A DNA stretch of 25,727 nucleotides, taken from positions 1 to 25,727 of IMG/VR virus record IMGVR_UViG_3300007734_000517; one strand, given 5' to 3'. Both the position numbers and the translations under genes were made by a program. Below are positions 13,492 to 24,800 of this stretch, in pieces. The notes below the pieces were generated by a model. The model was not told the origin of the DNA, ran no database searches, and saw only the letters and a list, made by a program, of their open reading frames with translations. Position 1 is the stretch's first letter; each line of letters starts with the position of its first letter. The stretch is from a virus.

Positions 13492-15948
13492 ATGCCAACA
13501 ACCCGCACATTCAACCGATCATTTGCGGGTGGCGAGTTGTCGCCAGAAATGTTTGGTCGAATCGACGATCAGAAGTTCCAGTCTGGCGCGGCAAAGATGC
13601 TTAACTTTGTGGCATTGCCGCAAGGCCCTGCCCAGAACCGCGCTGGCACCAAGTTTGTGCAAGAAGTCAAAGACAGCACCAAGAAAACACGAATCATTCC
13701 GTTTACATACAGCACCACTCAAACAATGGTGATTGAATTGGGTGCTGGATACATGCGATTCCATACGCAAGGCGCAACACTGTTGGCAGGAATTGGCGCC
13801 GCGTACAACAACGCAACACCGTACACGGTTGGAAGCATGGTCAGTTACGGCGGTTCAAACTATTATTGCATTCTTGCATCAATTGGCAATCTGCCAACCA
13901 ACGCGACATATTGGTTTTTGATATCTAGTCCCGCATACGAGATTCCAAATCCGTACGCGGAGGCCGACCTATTTGATATCCATTATGTGCAGTCAGCAGA
14001 TGTGATCACGCTTGTGCATCCAAATTATGCACCGCGTGAATTGCGTAGACTTGGAGCAACGCAATGGACTTTAGTTGTCATATCGTTTGCATCAACCGTG
14101 TTGCCACCAACAGGATTGGCTGTTGCCGTTACCACTCCAGCAGGGCCAGCCGCTGACACAAAGACTGCAATGCTTTATGTTGTGACGGCAATTGGAACAG
14201 AATTAGTTGATGAATCTGCCGCATCCGCAATTGTTACATCCGCAAATCAAAATATATTTGTTACAGGCGCATTTAACACAATTAGTTGGACTGCGTCAGC
14301 GGGAGCAACAAGATACAATGTCTACAAGTTGCAAGGCGGCTTGTTTGGATACATTGGAAGCACGACTGGTACAAGCATTATTGATGACAATATTGCACCA
14401 GACCTTGGACAAACTCCACCAATTTATGACAATGACTTTGTAAGTGCAGGAAATTATCCAGGCGCGGTAAGTTACTACCAACAGCGTCGAGTATTTGCAG
14501 GAACAACAAACGCACCGCAAAAAATTTGGATGACCAAATCTGGAACTGAATCAAACTTTAGTTATGGACTTCCACTTAAAGACGATGACAGAATTGAATT
14601 TCAGGTTGCTGCGCGTGAAGCAAACACGATCAGGCACATTGTCCCATTAACGCAATTGTTACTGTTGACTGGATCAGCGGAATGGAAAGTAACGAGTGTC
14701 AATTCTGATGCAATTACACCAACTACAATTTCTGTTTCTCCGCAGTCGTACATTGGATCAAACAATGTACAACCATCAATTATTAATAACAGCATGGTCT
14801 ATTGCGCGGCGCGTGGCGGCCATGTGCGCGAATTGGGATACTCATGGCAGTCAAACGGATATATCACAGGCGATCTGTCACTTCGGGCTTCACACTTATT
14901 CGATAATTACACAATTGACGACATGTGCTATTCCAAAGCGCCGCAACCAATCGTGTGGTTCATTTCATCGACTGGACTGTTGTTGGGTCTGACCTATGTT
15001 CCTGAACAGCAGATTGGCGCTTGGCACCAGCACGACACGGACGGACTGTTTGAAAGTTGCGCTGCCGTCTCCGAAAGCAATGAGGATGTCCTGTATGTGG
15101 TGGTAAACCGCACCGTAAATGGCAACACGGTTCGTTATGTTGAACAATTCCAAAGCAGGGTAATTAATCTGTTAGAAGACTGTTACTTTGTTGACTCAGG
15201 CGTTACTTATGACGGTAACAATACTACGGTTACGACTGTAACGGTCACAGGTGGAACACTTTGGGGAACGACTGAAATTCTGACTATTACGGCGTCCACT
15301 CCAATCTTTGCTTATCCCGCGCTGACCGACATCGATGATGCGTTTGTGTTTACGGATACGGACGGAACCAAGTACAGGCTGACAATTGAAGGATGCTCTT
15401 CAACCACGGTTGTGACTGCTAGACCAGACAAGGTTCTGGCGGTGGCGTTCCGCAATGTGCCTATATCAAATGGCGCGTTTGCAAGAAATACTGTGTCTGG
15501 TCTGTCACACTTGGAAGGCAAGACCGTTTCTATATTGGCGGACGGCGCAGTATTGCCGCAAGAAGTTGTTGTTGGCGGCTCAATTACAATCGAACGCGCT
15601 GCGGTCAAGATCCATATTGGTCTTGAGTATTTCAGCGATCTGCAAACTTTGCCGTTGTCTATCAACATTGACGCATTTGGTCAGGGTCGAGTCAAGAACA
15701 TTAATCAGGCTTGGGTTCGCGTGTTTAAGTCGAGCGGTTTATTTGTCGGCCCTACCGAAGACAAGTTGACCGAAGCCAAGATGAGAACCACTGAACCGTA
15801 CGGCGAACCGCCAGCGCTGCGTAGCGACGAGATCAATGTCAACATCACGCCAACATGGGCGCAAGGCGGTCAGATTTACATTCGCCAACACGATCCGCTT
15901 CCGCTGACTGTGGTTGGGTTCACTATAGAAGCGGTCATAGGAGCATAA
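13492..15948 (+). CDS. Tail nozzle, T7 gp12-type tail tube protein B
   Basis: An 818-aa protein of the gp12 (tail tubular protein B) family, forming the hexameric nozzle at the end of the short tail. It starts with the typical 'TFNRSFAGGELSPEMFGRIDDQKFQSGAAKMLNFVALPQGPAQNRAGTKFV', then 'IPFTYSTTQTMVIELGAGYMRFH'. Further on come 'VSYYQQRRVFAGTTNAPQKIWMTKSGTESNF', 'LTGSAEWKV', 'MVYCAARGGHVRELGYSW' and 'EQQIGAWHQHDTDG'. T7 gp12 is 794 aa. The Thr/Gly-rich beta section near residues 205-300 may be an inserted surface domain. Confidence 0.93.
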   Translation: MPTTRTFNRSFAGGELSPEMFGRIDDQKFQSGAAKMLNFVALPQGPAQNRAGTKFVQEVKDSTKKTRIIPFTYSTTQTMVIELGAGYMRFHTQGATLLAGIGAAYNNATPYTVGSMVSYGGSNYYCILASIGNLPTNATYWFLISSPAYEIPNPYAEADLFDIHYVQSADVITLVHPNYAPRELRRLGATQWTLVVISFASTVLPPTGLAVAVTTPAGPAADTKTAMLYVVTAIGTELVDESAASAIVTSANQNIFVTGAFNTISWTASAGATRYNVYKLQGGLFGYIGSTTGTSIIDDNIAPDLGQTPPIYDNDFVSAGNYPGAVSYYQQRRVFAGTTNAPQKIWMTKSGTESNFSYGLPLKDDDRIEFQVAAREANTIRHIVPLTQLLLLTGSAEWKVTSVNSDAITPTTISVSPQSYIGSNNVQPSIINNSMVYCAARGGHVRELGYSWQSNGYITGDLSLRASHLFDNYTIDDMCYSKAPQPIVWFISSTGLLLGLTYVPEQQIGAWHQHDTDGLFESCAAVSESNEDVLYVVVNRTVNGNTVRYVEQFQSRVINLLEDCYFVDSGVTYDGNNTTVTTVTVTGGTLWGTTEILTITASTPIFAYPALTDIDDAFVFTDTDGTKYRLTIEGCSSTTVVTARPDKVLAVAFRNVPISNGAFARNTVSGLSHLEGKTVSILADGAVLPQEVVVGGSITIERAAVKIHIGLEYFSDLQTLPLSINIDAFGQGRVKNINQAWVRVFKSSGLFVGPTEDKLTEAKMRTTEPYGEPPALRSDEINVNITPTWAQGGQIYIRQHDPLPLTVVGFTIEAVIGA

Positions 15949-15950
15949 AT

Positions 15951-16676
15951 ATGTCGCAACTTAGTTTCACACAATGGAATTCTCAGATCCACACGGACAG
16001 TGCCGCTGGCGCGGTGACTTTTACTAATGCTGGAAGGGATATTTCTAATTCTGCTGGCGGCGGCGGTTTTGCGTCAAATCTTGCCGAAGGACTGCAAACG
16101 CTTGGCCCTATCATGTCGATCTTTGGCGCCGCCAACAGCGCAATCGGAACCTTCTACCAAGCCAAGAGCGCACAGAATCAACTCAAGAGCCAAGCACTTA
16201 ACCAGCAGTTCCAGTCTGAGATGTCTGCGATCAACGCCAAGAGCGCAGAGTTTGGCGCGCAGCAGTCGCTGCTGTCTAGCGAGCGTCAGATCGGTCGATA
16301 CACAATGGGCGCTGGTCAGGCTAAATCGTCAGCCAAGGCGTCAATGGCGGCTCGTGGCATTCAGGGTGGCGTAGGAAGCGCCGCAGAGGTCATTGGAAGC
16401 ATGGATCTGATCAAAGAGATCGACAGGATGACTATGTCTGCGAACAGCGTACGACAGGCTGAATCCATTAGGAACCAAGCCATGAACTACCGCAACCAGT
16501 CCGTGATGTCTGGCTTGAGCGCCGACAACTTGAACACCACGGCTGGAACGATTAGTCCTGGCTTTGGCATGTCAACCAGTCTGTTGACCAGCGCCGCATC
16601 CATTGGACAGAACTGGGCGCGTGACAATCGAATGAATCAATTGATTGCTGCGGATTCAGCAGCAAGATTTGGATAA
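15951..16676 (+). CDS. Ejection (internal virion) protein, gp14-like
   Basis: A 241-aa protein in the position of T7 gp14 and similar in style. It has an Ala/Gly/Ser-rich N-terminal segment ('GPIMSIFGAANSAIGTFYQAKSAQNQLKSQALNQQFQSEMSAINAKSAEFGAQQ'), a long Gln/Ala/Ser helix, 'AKASMAARGIQGGVGSAAEVIGSMDLIKEIDRMTMSANSVRQAESIRNQAMNYRNQSVMSG', and a C-terminal 'GTISPGFGMSTSLLTSAASIGQNW'. Such proteins leave the capsid with the DNA and help form a conduit through the outer membrane. The start at 15951 has a TAGGAGC site; the longer reading from 15855 overlaps the nozzle gene. Confidence 0.85.
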   Translation: MSQLSFTQWNSQIHTDSAAGAVTFTNAGRDISNSAGGGGFASNLAEGLQTLGPIMSIFGAANSAIGTFYQAKSAQNQLKSQALNQQFQSEMSAINAKSAEFGAQQSLLSSERQIGRYTMGAGQAKSSAKASMAARGIQGGVGSAAEVIGSMDLIKEIDRMTMSANSVRQAESIRNQAMNYRNQSVMSGLSADNLNTTAGTISPGFGMSTSLLTSAASIGQNWARDNRMNQLIAADSAARFG

Positions 16677-16679
16677 ACA

Positions 16680-18839
16680 ATGCCAACAGTACCTTCAAAT
16701 TTTGTTCCACAGGCCGACATGCAAGACAGGGGCGAAGTCCCACTACAGGCGCCAGGCGTTGAACCAGTCCGCAACTTAGCGGCTGATCAAGAAGTCCAGT
16801 TGGGCGAAGCAATGACTCGCGCTGGCAATGTTGCTTGGAATGTGGGTAGCAACATTCAAGATCACATTGATGAGTCTGGCGCCAAGGCTGCGGATGTGCA
16901 GTTCCTGCAATCAACACAGCAACTATTGAACGGCAAGAATGGGTATTTCAATCAAGAGGGAAAAAACGCGGAAACCAACTTTCAGGCGACAAATGAGGCG
17001 ATGCTTCAAACCGCCAACTCAATATCCGACAGTCTTCCAAACGAAACACAGAAGCAGATGTTTAAGCAAGCCGCCGCAAGAAACTTAGTATCGTTTCAAG
17101 GGCAAGTGCTTGACCACAGAAACAAGCAAGCGCGTGTGTATGCGTTAAACGAATCGGAAGCAAGAGCCACGGAATACGCTGGTCAAGCAGCACAAAACTG
17201 GGACAGCATTGGCAAGAAAGACGAAGCGGGAAATCCAATTGGAAAGTACAGCGTTGCGCTTGGCGTTGTTGATGTTGAGACAAGTCACATTGGACAATTG
17301 CTTGGATACGCGCAAGATTCGGAGCAGATGAAGGCGTTGAAACAAAAGTTTAATGGCATCACCGCAACTGGCGTTGTTGATAAATATGCCAAGGATGGCG
17401 ACTATGTTTCAGCGTCAAATTATCTAAAAGATCAAGATGAAAATGGAATGCTTGATGTCAAGACGCGACAATCACTAATGGACTTTGTTGACAAGAATCA
17501 GAAGATTCAATCAACTATTGAGGCCGCCGAAAGCATTGTCTACGAAGGACACGCCAAGTCATTTTCTAGGTTTGGTTACAAGCCAGTCATTGATCAAATG
17601 ACATCCAAGGTAATGGACACTAAATACTTAGACGAAGGCGTTGACTATTCGGCGGCGGCTAGAACAAAGGTGACGGCGCCGCAAGATTGTGTTGTCGAAA
17701 TCATCAAACAAGAAGGCAAGTACGACACAATTACATTGCGAATGCGAGACGGAACAAAGGCAACAATCACCAACCTTGACAACAAACTTGTTTACGAAGG
17801 TGAAAGCATTCAATCTGGAACACAGATCGCCAGCGCTGGAACTGATTTGATGCATTACACAATGGAACGCAATGGCGAATTTATAAATCCGCAACAAGCA
17901 AATGCATTCAACGCCAAAGAAGACATGAAAAATATAAAGCCGCCACCAAGTTTGCGGGACGCTTTATACATTGCAAATCAAATTGACAATAAAGATTTGA
18001 AAGAAGCCGTCAAAAATCAAGTGCATAGATTGTGGTCTGAAAATGAAGGCTTGAAACAACAAGAATCTCAAACTTTGCATTTGGATGCGTTGCGATTTAT
18101 GGCAGATCCAAAGCATCCAAGAGTGTCTGACATTCCAATTGCAATGAGAATGAAGATGGAGCAAACTAGCCCAGGCACTCTTGCGGAACTTGTTAAATCA
18201 GAAAATGCAAAGGATGACGCCGCAACTATGTGGGATGCCGCGCAGAATCCAGCCAAGTACACACCAGCATATTTAACCAGTCCAGAGATGGCTAACAAAC
18301 TTTCAACGAGTTCAAAGATAGAACTGCTTAACAAGTACAACAACTTTGACGCCATGCGTGAATCGAGTTTGAATTCAGAACAATTCAAGCAAACGCTGTT
18401 GGACGCTGGTCTTGAAAACATTGTGTTTCCATCTGGAACAGATGAACAAAAACACGCGCTGGCAATGCAAGGTCTTGCAATTAAACAAATGGCAGACGAA
18501 AGAATTGCTAGTCAGGAAAAGGAAACGCGCAAAAGACTTTCCCCAGCCGAGAGGCAAGACATTTATGACAAGGTGCTTATGGATATGGCGACCCCAACTG
18601 GATCTTCGTTTTGGCATTGGAACGGCGGATACAGATACGACCCTAAGCCAATTGTCACCATGACCAAAGAAGAACGCCAATCGGCTGTTGTTACGGTTGG
18701 AAATCAAGAAGTGTTCTTGCGCGACATCCCAAAAGACTTTGCGGATCAATCAACCGCCGCATTGAAAAAAGTTGGATTTGCAAATCCGTCGGTTCAACAA
18801 ATAGCACAACAATGGTTAGAGTTTAAAAATAAAAAATGA
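16680..18839 (+). CDS. Ejection protein (gp15-like position) with inactive M23-like domain
   Basis: A 719-aa largely helical protein between the gp14-like and the giant ejection protein, the position of T7 gp15. About residues 328-405 match the layout of an M23/lysostaphin-type peptidoglycan peptidase: 'VTAPQDCVVEII', 'ITLRMRDGTKATITNL', 'VYEGESIQSGTQIASAGTD', 'LMHYTMERNGEFINPQQA'. However, the usual ligand and catalytic histidines are replaced: 'IRHG' becomes 'LRMRDG', 'YAHL' becomes 'ITNL', and 'HLH' becomes 'LMH', keeping only H392. It may therefore bind cell wall without cutting it. Flanking regions are Lys/Glu/Gln-rich helices with little recognisable similarity. It is coupled to the next gene by ATGA. 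Confidence 0.8.
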   Translation: MPTVPSNFVPQADMQDRGEVPLQAPGVEPVRNLAADQEVQLGEAMTRAGNVAWNVGSNIQDHIDESGAKAADVQFLQSTQQLLNGKNGYFNQEGKNAETNFQATNEAMLQTANSISDSLPNETQKQMFKQAAARNLVSFQGQVLDHRNKQARVYALNESEARATEYAGQAAQNWDSIGKKDEAGNPIGKYSVALGVVDVETSHIGQLLGYAQDSEQMKALKQKFNGITATGVVDKYAKDGDYVSASNYLKDQDENGMLDVKTRQSLMDFVDKNQKIQSTIEAAESIVYEGHAKSFSRFGYKPVIDQMTSKVMDTKYLDEGVDYSAAARTKVTAPQDCVVEIIKQEGKYDTITLRMRDGTKATITNLDNKLVYEGESIQSGTQIASAGTDLMHYTMERNGEFINPQQANAFNAKEDMKNIKPPPSLRDALYIANQIDNKDLKEAVKNQVHRLWSENEGLKQQESQTLHLDALRFMADPKHPRVSDIPIAMRMKMEQTSPGTLAELVKSENAKDDAATMWDAAQNPAKYTPAYLTSPEMANKLSTSSKIELLNKYNNFDAMRESSLNSEQFKQTLLDAGLENIVFPSGTDEQKHALAMQGLAIKQMADERIASQEKETRKRLSPAERQDIYDKVLMDMATPTGSSFWHWNGGYRYDPKPIVTMTKEERQSAVVTVGNQEVFLRDIPKDFADQSTAALKKVGFANPSVQQIAQQWLEFKNKK

Positions 18840-21800
18840 TTGATCCAAACACAGAAGATCAGGCAGTTTCCGCCGCGCCGCCATCAATTCAACCTGTTGC
18901 TGTTGATTACAAACTAGATGCTTCCGCAAAGGCAATGTCTTTGCAAGAGCCAGCGCCAACGCCAGAACCATTTGAACCACCAAGTCAAATGGCTGATGCA
19001 TTGCGTAAATCAGCAGAAGGAATGTTCAATCAAAGCAGACAGGAATTGAACGCTTCTATCTTTCAAGCCACATCAAAGAATCCTGACGAGGAAGCGGCTG
19101 CACAGAAACTTGGCGCCGCAACTGGCGTTGGATCAGGGATTGCTTTGCGTAACAAAAACGAACTTGAGCGCCGTAAGGCAATGAATGACGCTCGAAATCT
19201 TGATCTTACAAATAACAATCCAGCCTTGGCTAACAAGTTAATTGCAGATCCGCAGTTCGCAGCCGTGGCGCATGACGATCTTTCGTGGTGGGACAAATAT
19301 GGAAAACTCGCGCACAGCGTCATGTTTCCAACCGCAAATCCCGCATGGTTTGCGGAATCAGTCATGCAGACTTCGATGGGCAAAGCGTTTGCTGGAGGAG
19401 TGCAAGTTCCACAAATTACTGAATTGCAAAGAGAACAAGCGTTGTCTCCAAATGGAATACTGCCACCAGAAAGGGAGCAAGAACTTCAGGCGTTAGAAGC
19501 GCAGCAAGCGCAAACACAAAAAGAAACTGGCGGCATGTTAAACACGCCAGCATCAATGGCTGGAAACATTGTTGGAATGGGCGAAAGTTTGGCGAAGTTC
19601 ACGACCGCTGGCGCAACTATTGGCGGAACCGCTGGCTTGCTTGGCGGCCCATTCGCTGAAGTAACTGTTCCAGGCGGAATTATTGCGGGAGCAACAGGCG
19701 GATTTAGCACTGGAATGGCTACTGAATTTTCCAAGCAAGCAATGTACTCAAACTACAGGCAGTCACGTTTGCAAGGACTTTCACATGAACTGGCTTTGAG
19801 CAACGCGCACATTGTTGGAATTGCAAGCGCGGTCTTCAACGCTGGCGCGCTTAAATTGGTTGGCGCTCCAATTGGGGTTGCGATCTCAAGTTTGGCTGCA
19901 CCTGTCACAAAATCTGTGGTTGTTCCAACAGCCAAGGCTATCTTGATCGACTATGTGAAAGCGTATGGTCTTCACGAAGTTGGCGCGTTTGGTCTAGGCG
20001 CAGGATTAAAGGCGTCTGAAATTGGTGCCGCAAAAATATCTGGCATCAAAACAACCGAAGGCGCAATGAATATTGCCGAAGAAATTTTGACATCAGGCGT
20101 TCACACCGCCTACGACTTTGCGTTGCTGAATGCTTTGTTTCCGTTGTTGCCAGCGGCTGCTCAATACAGGGTGTTAAAAGATTCTCAAATGCGTCAGGCA
20201 AAATTCAAAGCCAAAATTAAATCTGTAGCCGAGAACAATAAGACAAAAAAGAGAAGTCCTGAACAAATGCAGAATGGCATTGAATCTGTAACACCCGAAT
20301 CAGAGCAGTTTGTTTATGTGGACAAAGATCAATTAAGCAATGTTTTGATGCAGTCTGGCGCATCTGCAAATGAAATTGAACAAATACTTCCTGGCGTCCT
20401 TGCACAACTAAAAGCCGAAAATCCTGAAATAGCAATTAATAGCGCCAACTATTTGGCAAACGAAGTTGCGTCAACAAATATTGGCAAGGTTCTTGAACCA
20501 AACCTAAGAATGGAAAAGGGCGGTCTTTCTCCAAATGAAATCTTGCAACAGAACATTGACGCCAACCGTGTCCGCGCAGAATCTAAAGCAGCCGTTGAAC
20601 AATACGCAAAGATGAACGCTGGGTTTGTTGAGAGCGCGCAAAAGGTTGAGGATTTGTATTTCAATCAATTTGTTGCCGCTGGACTTGATTCCAAGTTTGC
20701 ACGATTGAAGGCAATGTTGATTCGCGATTGGTATGCAACCAACGCCGCTCGCGCAAACATGATGCCTGAACAATTGCAAGCGCAGAAAGCATACGAAGTC
20801 ATCAGCGAGCAACAAGCGCAAGAGCGAGCCGCACAGGCCGCGCAACAGGCGCCAGCAAAGCCGTTTGTTCGTCCTCCTCATAAAATTGTTGCTAGCGAAA
20901 AATTATTGAGAGCCGCAAAAAAACAAGGAACACCAGATTCTGTATTAGCAGAAGCGGAAGACATTGCATCAAAGTTGGCAAACGAAGAAGGTGCAAATGG
21001 ATTATGGATGGCGAATTTAGACAACCAAGAACAGGGAGATGCCCGAAGAATGAAAGGGCAGTTGTCTGTAGAAAAACACAAAGGAAATCCAAATGTACAA
21101 GTTAAATTTGGAAATGTAGAACTTAGTGTTGTAATGTCATCCGTTGACCCAAATATTACAACAAAAACTCTTGAAACAGCAATTGCAAACATAAATCAAA
21201 TTGATAATCCGCAAGACGGATTGCCACTTCAATTTGTATCTATTGGTATTTCAAATGGAAAGCCAGTAGTGACTTTGAGACGAGTAAGTGTTTCTGAATC
21301 AGCCGTTCGCGCAGAACTAGAAAAAAGACGCGCACAAGAGCAACAGGCGCCAGCGCAAGGATCGTTGGAGCAAGCGTCCCGCGCTGACTTGAATCTTGGT
21401 GAACAGGCAGCGTTTAACGAAGCAAGTCAACGACCTGAAATAGTCACATGGGCAAAAGAAAAGTTTGGTGACCGCACGGCGCCTGACGGATCAAGCGTGT
21501 GGCAGAACTTCACTGAGTGGTTTGGCGACAGCAAAGTTGTTGACGCTGAAGGTAAGCCGATGGTGGTTTATCACGGAACAGGAACTGCAATAGATGAATT
21601 TAAAGAAGAGTTTACTGGACAAGGAAATGATCAACTTGGAACAGGATTTTACTTTACAACATCAGAAAATCAAGCAAAGGGATATGAAACAAATCGCCTT
21701 CCTGCGGCAAATGGTTTAACAAAACCAGGTGGAGAGGATTCTCCAAATACAATTAACGCTATTTTGTCAATTAAAAATCCGCTTAAATTAGATAAAAATA

Positions 21801-24800
21801 CAGAAACAACAAAAGATTTTATTTTAACAAAAAAACAAGTTGAACAAATATTATTGTCTGCACCAAATATTTTCGATGAAAATGAAAGTCCATTAACAAA
21901 TTGGATAGATAGCGGCGGAAAGCCATACACAAAAACACAAGTTCTTTCTGTAGCAAAAAATTACGATAATCTTTTACACATACAAAATGATTTTTTTAGA
22001 AACGAAGGAACTGCATTTAGAAAAGCAGTAAACAAAGCAACTGGATTTGATGGAGTTGAAAAAACTTTTGCAGATGGAACAAAGCATTATGTTGCTTGGT
22101 TTCCTACTCAAATCAAATCAGCCATAGCCAATGTCGGCACATTTGGTCAGCAAGATCCGAACATATTGAGGCAGAGCGCAGTTGAAAATTTGCAAATGGT
22201 TGCAGAGCGTGGTCAAAGAGTATTGGCAAAAAACTCTAATATTTCTAAAGAAGAGCAGGTTGCTATTGAGGCATCATCTAAGGAAACTGGAGTGCCTGTA
22301 AGTGAAATAGAAAGTGCTGTAAGAAAAACTAAACTTGCACATCCAGAAGACCAAGGCTGGGCGCCGTTGGTTTATTCAAGAACAATCATTGTAGACGACA
22401 AGGTAGAACACGAGTTTCAAACGATTCCATATGATTTTAGTACCAGTCAAGAGGGAAATGCTTTAGAAGTTGGAAGCGAAGCATATACAAATAGAGTTGC
22501 GTCAATTGCAAAATCTATGACAGAAGAAGTTCGTTCCGTTCTTCGCCGTGCAAAATCTGGAGACAAAAACGCATTAAACATATTGGCCCAGGCTGGTTGG
22601 TACAAGGCGTTTAGATCTAGATTGCGACAAGAATTTGGCGGACTTGGAGATCTGTTTGCTGATCTTTTGGGTGCAACAAGTCCAAACACTCCAGTGCGCG
22701 GGAACTATTGGAACGCAATTGATTCTTTGCGTAGGGCAACAAGGGGAGATTTTGATGCGCTTATGCCTCAATGGGAAGCATGGGCTGACAAAATAGATCC
22801 GTTAGAGACAGATCTAAAAAGTTTTTTTAATGCTCAGTTGGCTCTTGGAAAAACAAAGGCCGACATACGGCGGATGCCAGAATTCATTCAGAAATTGGCT
22901 GAGGTAAAGGCTGCAAGAAAGGTTGGAGACGAACTACTTCCAACTAAAGAAACTGGAATGAAGTATGGGTTCAATGGGAAAAATGTTATTAGGGCAATGG
23001 TCAACTTGTGGCGCATTGTTAAAGATCCTGATACCGATATTGATCGCGGCGGAACCGCTCCAAAAGCAGTTACATTTTCTGGCAATTTAATTGGATTTAA
23101 ATCTAGAGCAACAATTGATGTTTGGGCTGCGCGATTTTTGCAAAGACTTAACGGCGGAAAACGAATTCCAAGTGCAGCAGAAAGTGGTGTTAGTGGCGAA
23201 CTGAAAGAATCTGGCGTCACGACATTGCAATTTGGCTTTGGTCAAGATGTGTTTACGGAAGCCGTAGGATTAATTAGAAATGATCCAGAATTGCAAATGA
23301 ATGATGTGTTGGCTTCCATAAACGATGATGATTTACAAGCGGTTGTATGGTTTATTGAAAAAGAATTTTGGACTGTAAACGATTGGACAAGTGTTGCTGG
23401 CGAGGGCGGATCATTTGAACTTGAAGCAAATCTTTCTGGAACATCGAAGCAAGAAAGAGTTACAGAATTGCGTAAAATTGTTGACGCTTCTCCTGTCAGC
23501 AAGGATGTCATTTTAGTTGAAACCGATACCACTAAAGCCGTCAAAGCAATTGAAGACTTTGACAATTTGCACAAAGATGAAATTAAAGAACTTCAGGAAC
23601 TTGAAACAGAAATAATTCCTAAGTACAAAGGTTCCGAAAAAAGAAAAGCAGAACTTAAAAAACTTACGCGTCCAGAAAAAGGTAGCGAAGTAGATCTTGC
23701 TAAAAGACTTCTTGGAAACATTGGCCGCGCATCTGACAGACTTCAAAAAACTGAGGCAAATAGAATTGCTGCTAAAGCAGAACTGGCTTCTTTAGAAAGA
23801 TCTGTTGACAGATTTATTGGTGGATTATCAATTCAGATGTCAATGGATACGCAAGGAACATCATTTGTTCCAGCAGATTCTGACATGGCGCGTCTATCTC
23901 ATTCTATTAAAACAGCAATTTATGAATCAGATTCAAGCAATGTTGTTCTTGCATCAAAGGCTTTATCTACTGAAGGCAGATACGGCGGCGTGGAACGAGC
24001 GCTAGATTTAGAAGTTGTTGCAAGAGAGGGATACAACGCAAATTTATTATGGAAGGAAATGTTGCAACAAGCCAAAGAAGCGCGTCAAGATAGTGCGTTT
24101 CTTTCTAGGGTTTTAAGAACAGATGAAGACTATGACCCTATTACGCATAGACCTGGAATAGAAATATATTTCAGAGAAGCAACTTCTAAAGTAGAACTTG
24201 ACAAAGTTCTAGCAGAACTTGCTAAGGAAAATGTTGAGTTTCTTACGGTGGTTGTAGACGGCAGAAGGCAGACTGCGTTTGTCGCTGGGGCAATGCCATC
24301 TGCGGTTGGCGTCAGAATGCAATACATACCTGAATTTGAACAGCGGTATGGCATGGACAATATGACAGATATGGACGATGCTGCAATTGCCGCCAAAGTA
24401 GAAGCAAAGGCTGCTGAATTAAGAACGATTGCTGCCAAAGTTACAGCGGCTATTAAGGGCGTTTCATTTGCTGGTCAATTTTGGTACGATACTCAAGTTG
24501 CTTTTAGTCACCAATATCAGGAGAAAATAGATGCCATCACAACTACAGAGTCTGAAGGAATCGTTGAAGACGCTGGAGCCGCAGTTTGGCAAGGACAATC
24601 CATTGGTTCAGGGATTGAAGATGCAAATCGCCAGATTAGAGAAACCTCTCTCCAGCAATCCAGTAGAGACATACTCAGCGGGAATGCGACCAGAGCCGAC
24701 CAACTAGGTCAAGCAGCCACAGGCGGCGCACGGAAATTCAATGCAACATTTGATCCGTCCACATTACTTGCGACAATTTATAAAACTGGAAATAAATCAA

